A DNA stretch of 64,000 nt from Linanthus parryae. Lineage: Eukaryota; Streptophyta; Magnoliopsida; Ericales; Polemoniaceae. Below are positions 56,650-64,000 of this stretch, in pieces. The notes below the pieces were generated by a model. It saw only the letters and a list, made by a program, of their open reading frames with translations, made no database searches and was not told the origin of the DNA. Positions within the stretch are counted from its first letter, which is position 1. Each line of letters opens with the position of its first letter. The stretch lies in assembly GCA_023055425.1 (NCBI GenBank), contig JALGPY010000009.1, positions 17,239,775-17,303,774 of the forward strand, in the 5' to 3' direction. Made by a program: the position numbers and the translations under genes.

Positions 56650-58570
56650 TCAGGGATAGTACTTCTTGATCCAGCGCATGTTGACTGAACTCGGAGTTGA
56701 GGTCGTGCCGTGCAACCTTCGTATGCCGCAGTAGCCACTATCGAAGACTTCTGTGACTTCGAAGGGTCCTTCCCAATTAGCTGCGAACTTTGGGTGAGTT
56801 GCTTCTCGCATACAGTGGTCAGATGCGCGCAAGACCAAGTCTCCGACTGCGAAATCTCTTCGCTGGACTGTCTTGTTGTAGGCGCGAGCGATTCTTTCCT
56901 GGTACCGCTTGTTGGTCCTTTTGGCTTGTTCTCGCTTTTCTTCCAGCAAGACTAAGTCATGATCGCGTTGATTTTCATAGAGTGCATGGAAGGCCAGCCT
57001 TGCCGAATTGACTCTAACCTCCGCAGGTACTACAGCTTCGGCCCCATAACATAGTAGAAATGGTGAGGCCCTTGTGGGTGTCCTTAGAGAAGTTCTGTAG
57101 GCCCACAGAGCTATGCTTAGAGAGTCGGCCCACTTCTTGTGGTCATCTGCGACCATCTTGCTCAATATTCTCAACAGCGTCTTGTTAGTCGCTTCGACTT
57201 GTCCGTTTCCCTTTGGGTAATAAGGGGTAGAACATATTTGCCTGATATTGTACTCCGCTAATTTCGCAGCTACCTGGCGATTAACAAAAGGAGTACCGTT
57301 ATCTGAAAGAATGGTGTTTGGGATTCCGAACCTGCATACGATGTTTTCCTGGATAAAGTTGACCACAGCCAGCGCATTTGCCGTCTTTAGTGGTATTGCT
57401 TCCACCCACTTGGTGAACAGCTCGGTTGCGGTGAGAATGAAATGGTTCCCGTGCGACGTCGGTCGGATGGGACCGATGAAGTCCAGAGCCCATGTGTGAA
57501 ATGGCCATGGCGTCCCTAGTGCATGTAGATCCACAGCGGGAGCGTGCACTAGGTTCCCTTTGAATTGACATTCCTGGCAGCGTCGTACTTTGGTGCGGCA
57601 ATCGACCTCCATCGTGGGCCAGAAATACCCGATTGAGAGGAGCTGCCTGCATAATTTCGCACCTCCTTGGTGTTCCACCTGATGAGAGAGGTCCATGACT
57701 TCTTGTGCTTCTCTGTCGTCTAGACATCGCAGCAAGTTGCCCTCGTGACCTCTTCGCCAAAGTAGGTTTTCCTGTACCACATATCGAGACGCTTTCCTTT
57801 TCAATTTTTCGGCTTCCTTTCTCGATTCGGGCACGGTGCCCTGGGTGAGGAAATCGAACAGTGGCTTCCTCCAGTCCGTGTCGTCATCGGTTAGGGCGAC
57901 GAGTAGAGAATCTTTGATTAGTGCGCAACTTTCGCACTTCCCTTGTATCAGGGCTGCAGCTGTTGACATGTCTGGCCAATGAATGCCATATCTCTGAGCC
58001 TTTCTGTAGATTGACACCTCGCTTTCTCCGCAAGCGTGTTGGTGAATCTTTTCTAACAGCTGTTGTCCCTCTTGCTCGGAGACACATCGCATGAGTATTC
58101 CCCCAGGACCCTTGTAGTAAAGGGTGTTGTCGTGGATGCAGTATCCTTTTGTGAGTGCCCAGCTTTCGTTGCTGGTGCCCTTCGCAATAGCTTGCAAGAT
58201 TGGTTTTCGCCAGTCTGCGTCATCCATGTGTTCGTCGTCGCACGCATCTTCTGTCAATGCCGACGATGTTCGCACTTCGATGGAAATCCTTGCGGGGCAC
58301 TTGTCTATGCTGACCTTAGATCCCAAGGTTGCTAAGGCGTCTGCGTGCCTGTTGTCTGCTCGGGGCTTGTGCTCGTACTTCACATCGCAGAATTGTTGCA
58401 TCAGCTTCTGTACTAAGGTGCGATAAGACAGGAGGTTGATCTCCTTCAAACCATATTCGCCCGAGGCTTGCTTAACAATCAGCTTGGAATCTCCCATGAC
58501 TGTTAAGTTGCTCACTTCCAAAGCTTTCGCCGCACGGAGCCCCACAATGAGAGCCTCGTATTCCGCTGTG
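56650..58570 (-). CDS. Tat-lineage RNase H-integrase (5'-truncated pol), element G
   Basis: An open frame of about 640 residues from the junction at 58570. First comes an archaeal-type RNase H ([46 protein letters not shown]). A linker follows, then the integrase with an H2C2 finger (H and H in SHQVEHQGG, then CQEC), a core with all three acidic residues ([27 protein letters not shown]) and a C-terminal part ([27 protein letters not shown]). RT, protease and gag are missing. The first 18 or so codons of the longer open frame (58571-58626) are antisense Athila sequence and do not belong. No stops have accumulated, suggesting recent insertion, but it cannot act alone. Confidence 0.85.
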
Positions 58571-58572
58571 CC
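58561..58572. other. Head-to-head junction of Tat G and Athila F
   Basis: Left of about 58565 the minus strand encodes the Tat AEYEAL motif. Right of it the + strand encodes Athila PWFADLANF. About five or six bases (GCTGTG) fit both parents, so the join used microhomology. Athila E is unbroken at the same place (19840-19860). Confidence 0.8.
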
Positions 58573-59860
58573 TTGGTTTGCTGACTTGGCGAATTTCAAG
58601 GCACTAAACATTGTACCCAAGGACATGAGTTACCACCAGAGGAAGAAATTCTTTGCGGACGCGCGACAATACTTCAGGGATGATCCTTATCTGTTCAAGC
58701 TGGGAGCAGATAATGTATTGCGGAGGTGTGTTGCGGAACCGGACACGTTAGAGATCCTTAGACACTGCCACGAGTTGAATTGCGGGGGACATTTCGGCAA
58801 ATCACGCACAGTTGCTAAGGTACTTCAGAGTGGTTTCTTTTGGCCAACTTTGCATAAAGACGCCCATCTATTTGTGCAGCAGTGTGACCGGTGCCAAAGA
58901 ACAGGTAATATCTCTAACCGAAATGAAATGCCTCAAAATTTCGTGTTAGAAGTAGAACCGTTTGATGTGTGGGGAATTGATTTTATGGGGCCATTCCCAT
59001 CGTCGCTTGGTAATCTGTATATTCTGTTGGCGGTTGATTATGTCACCAAATGGGTGGAGGCTCTGGCGTGTCCAAAGAATGATAGTGCTACAGTCGAGAG
59101 ATTCTTACGCAAGAATATATTCACAAGGTTTGGGACGCCTAGAGCCATTATTAGCGATGAGGGATCACACTTTGTGAACAAGGTTTTTGCCAATACCTTG
59201 AGCAAGTATGGGGTAAAGACACACAAGATCTCATTGGCCTATCATCCACAATCCAATGGTCAAGCTGAAGTGTCTAACCGAGAGATAAAGGGGATTCTAG
59301 AGAAAACTGTCAATCCAGGACGCAAAGACTGGGCTCTACACTTGGATGATAGTTTATGGGCATACCGGACTGCATACAAGACTCCCTTGGGCATGTCTCC
59401 CTACCAGCTCGTTTTCGGGAAATCGTGCCATCTGCCGGTGGAACTTGAGCACAAAGCGTTTTGGGCTCTAAAGAAATTAAATTTGGATGCTAAGCTCTCT
59501 GGTGAGCAAAGGAAGCAGGCATTGCTTGAGTTAGAAGAACACAGGTTGATGGCATATCAGAGTGCCAAGATCTACAGAGAGAGAACCAAGCAATGGCATG
59601 ACAAGCACATCATTCCACGAGATTTCAGAGTGGGCCAGAAGGTATTGATATTCAACGCACGACTGAAATTGTTTCCGGGCAAGCTGAAGTCAAGGTGGAG
59701 TGGTCCATTTACAATTACAGAGGTTTACCCATGGGGATCGCTCGAGGTAGAAGCTGAGAATGGGAACAGGTTCAAGGTAAATGGACAGCGAGCAAAACCG
59801 TACGTGGACGGGAATTTCATTGGGGTTATCGAGAGCCTCAAACCAATTCCCGATATCTGA
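58571..59860 (+). CDS. Integrase of Athila F (5'-truncated pol)
   Basis: About 430 codons are open to a TGA at 59858. The N-terminal H2C2 finger ([10 protein letters not shown] ... CDRCQRTG), core with D, D and E ([32 protein letters not shown]) and C-terminal module ([40 protein letters not shown]) are complete. Homologue E has stops in the finger; F has none. The first 45 codons of the longer open frame (58436-58570) are antisense Tat RNase H and are not part of it. It has no own start: in a full element it is released from a polyprotein. Confidence 0.88.
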   Translation, partial: PWFADLANFKALNIVPKDMSYHQRKKFFADARQYFRDDPYLFKLGADNVLRRCVAEPDTLEILRHCHELNCGGHFGKSRTVAKVLQSGFFWPTLHKDAHLFVQQCDRCQRTGNISNRNEMPQNFVLEVEPFDVWGIDFMGPFPSSLGNLYILLAVDYVTKWVEALACPKNDSATVERFLRKNIFTRFGTPRAIISDEGSHFVNKVFANTLSKYGVKTHKISLAYHPQSNGQAEVSNREIKGILEKTVNPGRKDWALHLDDSLWAYRTAYKTPLGMSPYQLVFGKSCHLPVELEHKAFWALKKLNLDAKLSGEQRKQALLELEEHRLMAYQSAKIYRERTKQWHDKHIIPRDFRVGQKVLIFNARLKLFPGKLKSRWSGPFTITEVYPWGSLEVEAENGNRFKVNGQRAKPYVDGNFIGVIESLKPIPDI

Positions 59861-62097
59861 GCTCAGTTGAGGTAACTTGGTCGGGCCGTCGACCTTAAAA
59901 TTACAAAGCGCTTGTTGGGAGGCAACCCAACCTATTTCCTGCATAGTGTAGATTTCAATACTGTTTTGTTATTTTATTTTGTTCTAATTATTTGAGAGGT
60001 GCGAGAGAGTGGATTTAATATTTCCAATGAGTATGTGCAGGAATTCTAGGTGGAAGTCCTATTCCGGGTCCCCCTTCTTGATGCGCGAGTGAAGAATTGC
60101 ACGAAAAACGAGAAAGAGCAGACCAAAACGCGTATCGGGACCCGGAATGAAGAAATAGAGGATTGAAGCCATTCCTACACATATTCAACACATGCACCTG
60201 GGGAAGATCGAGTTCCCGGACTCCCCTTCTTGATATACGCAAAGAAGACGTAAAGAAATTGAGAAAGCTGGCACAATGGCACGAATTACGAGGTAAATTT
60301 TTGAAGACAGGAATGTGAGCTGATTTGAACAGTGCCATAGTGTAGGGGTGGTCGAGAGCTTTCTGTGGATAGGTGGATCGCGTATATCGGAGTCCGGACG
60401 AAGAAGTTATGCCAAAAAGGATGTTGCGAAGAGGAAAAAGGAGCCAAAAAGCATCCGGAATTGCCAAACGGGTCTTTGGAATGATCAAATTGAAGGATAA
60501 AAGGTTCCCCGGACATTGGGAACCTTTTGTTACGTAAATGGAGTCTCGAGGTCGAGGAGATCCATGACAAAGCAAAGAAACGAGCAACAAAGACGAAAAA
60601 GGATGCTAAAAGGCGTCCAAAAGCATCCGGAAATGCAAAACGAGCCTTTGGAAGCGCGGAATTGAAGAATGAAAGGTTCCCCGGACTTTGGGAATTTTTC
60701 TACACGAGAAAAGATCCCGCACTCCCCATCTTGATGAAGGTGATTGCAAAATTTTGAAGAAAGCAACGAATTTGGCACATTTTGGGTATTTTTCGCGTAA
60801 TTAGGCGATAATTGAGGAAAGTCGGGGAAAACGATCCGGAAACGGGACGTGATCTATGTGAGCAAGACTTGCGTCGAAAAAGGGATCCAAAGGTGCAAAA
60901 ATCACACTCATCGGAGGTCGGGATCAAAATACGAGGTAAAGGTTATATTTGGCTAATAAATTTTTTTTCCCCTGCACAAAAGTAATCGTACGATTACCTA
61001 GAGGTAATCGTACGTTTACTTTTGCCTTAGAAAATTTTTGGGGTGAATTGTGGAAGCAGAATGTTTTACTAGGTCGCAAGACCTACCCACTAGGTCGTAC
61101 GAGGTAGTAATCGTACGATTACTTTCAAGTAATCGTACGATTACTTAAAAGTAAACGCACGATTACTTTCAAGTAATCGTACGATTACTTAAAAGTAAAC
61201 GCACGATTACTTTCAAGTAATCGTACGATTACTCTAAAGTAATCGCACGTTTACTTTTAAGGGGGCAGTCCATCGGGTTAAAAAAAATAAACAAAAAAAA
61301 AAACAAAACAAAATTTCCAAAACCCTCCCGTCGACTCCCTCCTCTGTCCTCTGCAAACACCACCACGACCAACCTCTCCCACGACCACCATCTCCAACCA
61401 CCATCATCACCATCACAGAGCAACCACCGCCGCCTCATCAACGCCGCAGACCCCTCTTCCCGCCTCCTCACCAACGCCGCCGGTTCTCTCTCTCTCTCTC
61501 TCACCGCAACCAACGGCCTCCCTCTCGCACCAACGCCGCCGTCTCTCTCGCTCTCCACCGCAGCAGTCACCTCCTCCCTCCTTCACCGTGCTACGTAACC
61601 CCCATCACCACCGCGACCACAACTCAGATTGGTGGTGAGTCGAAGAAAGAGGCAAGGCTAGGGTTCTTGGAACAAATCTGAAATTGGGCGAGATTGAGGT
61701 CGAATTCGAAGAAGTGGATTTAGGGTTTTGACGGGGACACCGCAAGGAGCAAAAGGCACACATTGATTGAAAAATTCGGAAGAAAAATTTCCGCAACCCG
61801 AAAACAGCCCGGGTTGTCGAAATTCTGCAAATTCGTGCCCGTAAGACTTGCTCCGGGCACGTAGGTACGTCCTAAACTCTCTCACAATTTCAATACTCGA
61901 GTCTAGGCACGATTGAGTAAAAGCCCATTTTAATTTTTGTTGCGCTTAGTAGCGCGCTTGGGGGCGATTGCTTAGAGTCCTAGGATTACGTGCTTACGTG
62001 CTTACTTGCTTCATATCAGTTACACTTCTTGTCACATTGCACTTGATCGAATTTTGTCACGTAATTGCTTTATCTTGTTATACTTGCTTTGGTTAAA
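59861..62097 (+). other. Leader between pol and accessory ORF of element F
   Basis: It starts with the Athila post-pol element GTTGGGAGGCAACCCAAC (59914-59931). A CCC(C)TTCTTGATG module recurs at about 60067 and 60219, and loosely at 60719. 60290-60340 matches the bases just before E's accessory ORF; the rest to 62090 has no counterpart in E. It includes a palindrome array (60981-61255), a CCACCA/CGCC-rich and (CT)n stretch (61310-61600) resembling a plant 5' UTR, and possible donor sites (GGTGAGT at 61633, GTAGGTACG at 61861). I see no gene. Confidence 0.55.
60981..61255. repeat. 22-bp-period array of AGTAATCGTACGATTACT palindromes
   Basis: Seven units begin at 61106, 61128, 61150, 61172, 61194, 61216 and 61238, exactly 22 bp apart. 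Four are perfect 18-bp palindromes. The others are AGTAAACGCACGATTACT (twice) and AGTAATCGCACGTTTACT. Spacers alternate TTCA and TAAA. Two more copies lie at 60981-60999 and 61002-61020, and two AGGTCG palindromes like those of E's LTR at 61068-61105. Confidence 0.93.
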
Positions 62098-63636
62098 ATG
62101 AGCAAACGTGCGAGAACGAGTCGTGATAACGACCCCGATTTTACATTACCTGGGGGAAGTGGGGTGAACGTGCCTGAGAGTGGGTCTGAGTCTGATGGGG
62201 GTGACACGGGTGGCCAATTGGTCATCCCGTTATCCCCTGACCTTAGGGTTTTTCATACACCCGTTCCATCCCAATTGCCCCCATTTAGAAAGGATCGTGG
62301 TCATAACCCGGATGACGAAAAGCTGGAAATTGATAGTGGCGGGGTCTTTTGCGATTATAGGTTTATTTCAGCGAATGCCCAGGGTTTTTACCGATCGAAC
62401 CCTAGGATTAATAGAGGTGTCCAGGCCGAGAAAATCTTTCCACTTGAGGGAGTGCCTGAGGACCTACAAAAGGTCGCGAAGACCGAGAACTTTGCGGGGT
62501 GGATGGAGTTAGTGAAAAAGAAAGCCAGTTCTGTACTGACTCGTGAGATTTATGCGAATGCAAGACACACCGATGAGGGTGAGACGTCTAGCCTCAATGA
62601 CCCTCGTGTGATTTATTGTCGTCGGAACTGGCTAGTTTTGTCTTCTGAGCGCATCGCCGCAGCACTTAAGTGGCCCCCGTTGACAGAGCCGTGTCAATTT
62701 AAGATTTATCTGCAGAAAGACCAGCAGACGCTCATTAATGAGGTGTCGACTTTTTGTTTTGCGGGAGTGCCAGGAGCCGACTGGGATAGGTCTAAAACTA
62801 ATATCAGACATTGGAAGATCCCAGTCGGATACTTGCTGCCTAAGCCAAGGTGGCTCATTGAGCTGTTAGAGTCATGGGTGTTGGGAGTTTCGGCTCCCAA
62901 TTACGTTGATTTTGAGGTGTGTCTCATGGCTCTGTGTCTATCGAGGGGGCATCGGATAGACATTCCTAGGCGGATCTTCCTGTATTTGCACGAGAGGTAT
63001 GAAAAGAAAAACAAGAAGTCTGCGGGCCATAGTTTCTTACTCATGCAACTAGCTAAGGATTGCGGGGCCAGCGTGCCTGATGGAGAGCTAGACCTCAAAC
63101 CCAAGGCTCCGAGAATGTTTGAAAAAATCCCGGATCCGTTGAAGGATGTAGTGGTGATGGAGGCAGGAGCTAGTTCTAGACCTCCTAGAGGAAAGGCTAA
63201 GAAAAGAGCCTCTTCCTCGCGTGCAGCTCCTACTCCTCCAGCTCCTACTCCTCCCGTCCCACCTCAGCCTGTACCTCCACCTGTCATTGACCCTGGCCAG
63301 CCGAGTGTGAGCTTAGCGGACTTGATGGCCGAGTTGAGATTGACCAGGACTATGACCCTCACATCCCAGGGTCGGTCCCGTGACTATGTTGCTGACATGA
63401 GTGCTAGGCAGTTTGAGCATCATCGCAGTAGCATGCGTAACTTAGGACAGGGAATACGTCAGGTGAGTCTGCATCAGCACCGTCAGGACCAGTGGTTAGA
63501 GGCATTGGCCACTCATGTGGGATTCCCGAGAGATCAGTGGCCTAGTGGCCAAGAGACCTACCCTGGTGCCTACGAGTACCATTCGGATGCCTATTCCGGA
63601 GACCAGGACCAGGACGACGAGGATTCGTCCGAGTAG
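62098..63636 (+). CDS. Accessory (env-position) ORF of Athila F
   Basis: Start chosen at 62098 (MSKRARTSRDN), which matches the basic N-terminus of the E homologue, rather than 62065. About 512 residues. Short basic start; acidic/Gly segment (20-45); conserved domain (about 95-350: GGVFCDYRFISA, ENFAGWMELVKKKASSVLTRE, IAAALKWPPL, WVLGVSAPNYVDFEVCLMAL, GHRIDIPRRIFLYL); Pro-rich linker (PAPTPPVPPQPVPPP); Ser/Arg/Gln-rich region with SLADLMAELR; acidic C-terminus (QDQDDEDSSE). No transmembrane segment or signal peptide. Resembles 'putative plant transposon protein' domains of Athila; role unknown. Fully open, like its homologue at 16573-18093. Confidence 0.78.
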   Translation: MSKRARTSRDNDPDFTLPGGSGVNVPESGSESDGGDTGGQLVIPLSPDLRVFHTPVPSQLPPFRKDRGHNPDDEKLEIDSGGVFCDYRFISANAQGFYRSNPRINRGVQAEKIFPLEGVPEDLQKVAKTENFAGWMELVKKKASSVLTREIYANARHTDEGETSSLNDPRVIYCRRNWLVLSSERIAAALKWPPLTEPCQFKIYLQKDQQTLINEVSTFCFAGVPGADWDRSKTNIRHWKIPVGYLLPKPRWLIELLESWVLGVSAPNYVDFEVCLMALCLSRGHRIDIPRRIFLYLHERYEKKNKKSAGHSFLLMQLAKDCGASVPDGELDLKPKAPRMFEKIPDPLKDVVVMEAGASSRPPRGKAKKRASSSRAAPTPPAPTPPVPPQPVPPPVIDPGQPSVSLADLMAELRLTRTMTLTSQGRSRDYVADMSARQFEHHRSSMRNLGQGIRQVSLHQHRQDQWLEALATHVGFPRDQWPSGQETYPGAYEYHSDAYSGDQDQDDEDSSE

Positions 63637-64000
63637 ACTTACCACCCCCTGCATTTGAATGCTGAGTCTTTTCGCTTGACCTATGCATTCGTTGAGGACA
63701 ACGACGCGTTCAAGTGTGGGGGGGGGGGGTTTCTCAGCCTTTATTAGCCAAGTCCGTGTCTGCATTCACCAGTTACATATAGGTTGTTTGTGTCGTATTG
63801 TGAGTCTGTTTTTGTAGTCCGTGTCGTGTTTATATATATTGTGTGTGTCGTAGTGTGAGTAGTATTAGTGCACGTTTCATTTAATTGAGTCCACCTACCC
63901 AGATTGAGTCAGTTTCGAGTCTTCTTTCGAGTCGGCCCATGCATGTAGAGTAGGAAATATTATCTAAAAAAAAAATTAAAACAAATTGAAAATTGAGAAA
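63637..64000 (+). other. Start of the 3' untranslated region of Athila F
   Basis: It matches E at about 16190-16572 in inverted orientation, including the purine tract (GTGTGGGGGGGGGGGG, about 63714-63730, expanded relative to E) and the CGAGTCGGCCCATGCAT string. No gene; continues past the window. Confidence 0.75.

Larger units (their letters stand above)
48354..58570 (-). mobile_element. Element G: 5'-truncated Tat-lineage Ty3/gypsy with an antisense gene
   Basis: On the minus strand: the second half of an archaeal-type RNase H plus integrase (58570-56650), then tandem repeats (56430-55385), a long region containing a spliced antisense gene (49748-54035 on +), a PPT (49061-49075) and the 3' LTR (49060-48354). 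Archaeal-type RNase H ([25 protein letters not shown]) ahead of integrase is diagnostic of the Tat lineage. The 5' LTR, gag, protease and RT are lost at the 58565-58570 junction with Athila F. Confidence 0.85.
58565..64000 (+). mobile_element. Element F: Athila-lineage Ty3/gypsy, 5'-truncated, runs off window
   Basis: Integrase (from just after RNase H), post-pol inverted repeat, 2.2-kb leader, accessory ORF and start of the 3' untranslated region. It is collinear with element E from 19860 back to about 16190, apart from about 1.75 kb extra before the accessory ORF. gag, protease, RT and RNase H are absent because of the 58565 breakpoint. The 3' LTR should lie beyond 64000. Confidence 0.88.

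Noticed and set aside
58436..58570. N-terminal extension of the open frame leading into Athila F integrase
   Set aside because: It is the antisense of Tat RNase H. The homologous protein in E starts differently.
58571..58626. N-terminal 18 codons of the open frame leading into Tat RNase H
   Set aside because: It is the antisense of the Athila PWFADLANF region, which reads the same in E at 19795-19860.
60981..61255. Regularly spaced short repeats that could look like a CRISPR array
   Set aside because: The repeats are palindromes with four-base spacers of two types inside a plant retrotransposon. There are no unique spacers or cas genes.

Overview
The window is repeat-rich DNA of a flowering plant. 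This is inferred from plant-specific retrotransposon lineages (Sirevirus-like Ty1/copia, Athila and Tat Ty3/gypsy), plant L1-type LINE and MULE remnants, and primer-binding sites complementary to the plant initiator-Met tRNA. Nearly everything is transposable-element sequence, much of it nested and decayed. I see no unambiguous host gene, tRNA, rRNA or CRISPR array. The species cannot be told from the sequence.

Layout. 1-6936: a decayed Ty1/copia element (A, + strand) with both LTRs partly present. 6937-10380: the gag side and LTR of a Sirevirus-like copia element (B, - strand). 10553-10920: a probable LINE 3' end. 11020-12739 and 23299-26094: pol, RNase H tail and accessory ORF3 of a second Sirevirus copy (D1, + strand), interrupted by 12738-23240, a 5'-truncated Athila element (E, - strand). 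26095-27560: one LTR, followed by gag-pol of a third Sirevirus copy (D2, to 31396). 31397-31948: a gypsy LTR fragment.

32019-48353 is a multi-level nest. A LINE (- strand) carries a MITE-like insertion at 32276-32460 and a MULE (33342-46381). The MULE holds a nearly complete Sirevirus copy (C, 34034-46195, - strand), whose 3' LTR holds a second MULE (34682-36085). 48354-58570 is a truncated Tat-lineage element (G, - strand). It has an open RNase H-integrase frame, a 54-bp tandem array, and an antisense five-exon gene for a plant-mobile-domain-like protein of about 1224 residues. At about 58568 it is fused head to head with a second Athila copy (F, + strand), which runs off the right edge with an open integrase frame and an open 513-residue accessory ORF.

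In canonical copies, gag packages RNA, protease processes the polyprotein, RT/RNase H make cDNA and integrase inserts it. Here almost every such frame is broken or truncated. The striking common theme is that three unrelated LTR-retrotransposon lineages each carry a large non-canonical gene between pol and the 3' LTR: ORF3 in the Sireviruses, an env-position ORF in Athila, and an antisense spliced gene in Tat. The other theme is family-specific palindromes: a TCAAGGCCTTGA motif scattered through the Sirevirus copies, and 22-bp and 20-bp palindrome clusters in the Athila copies.
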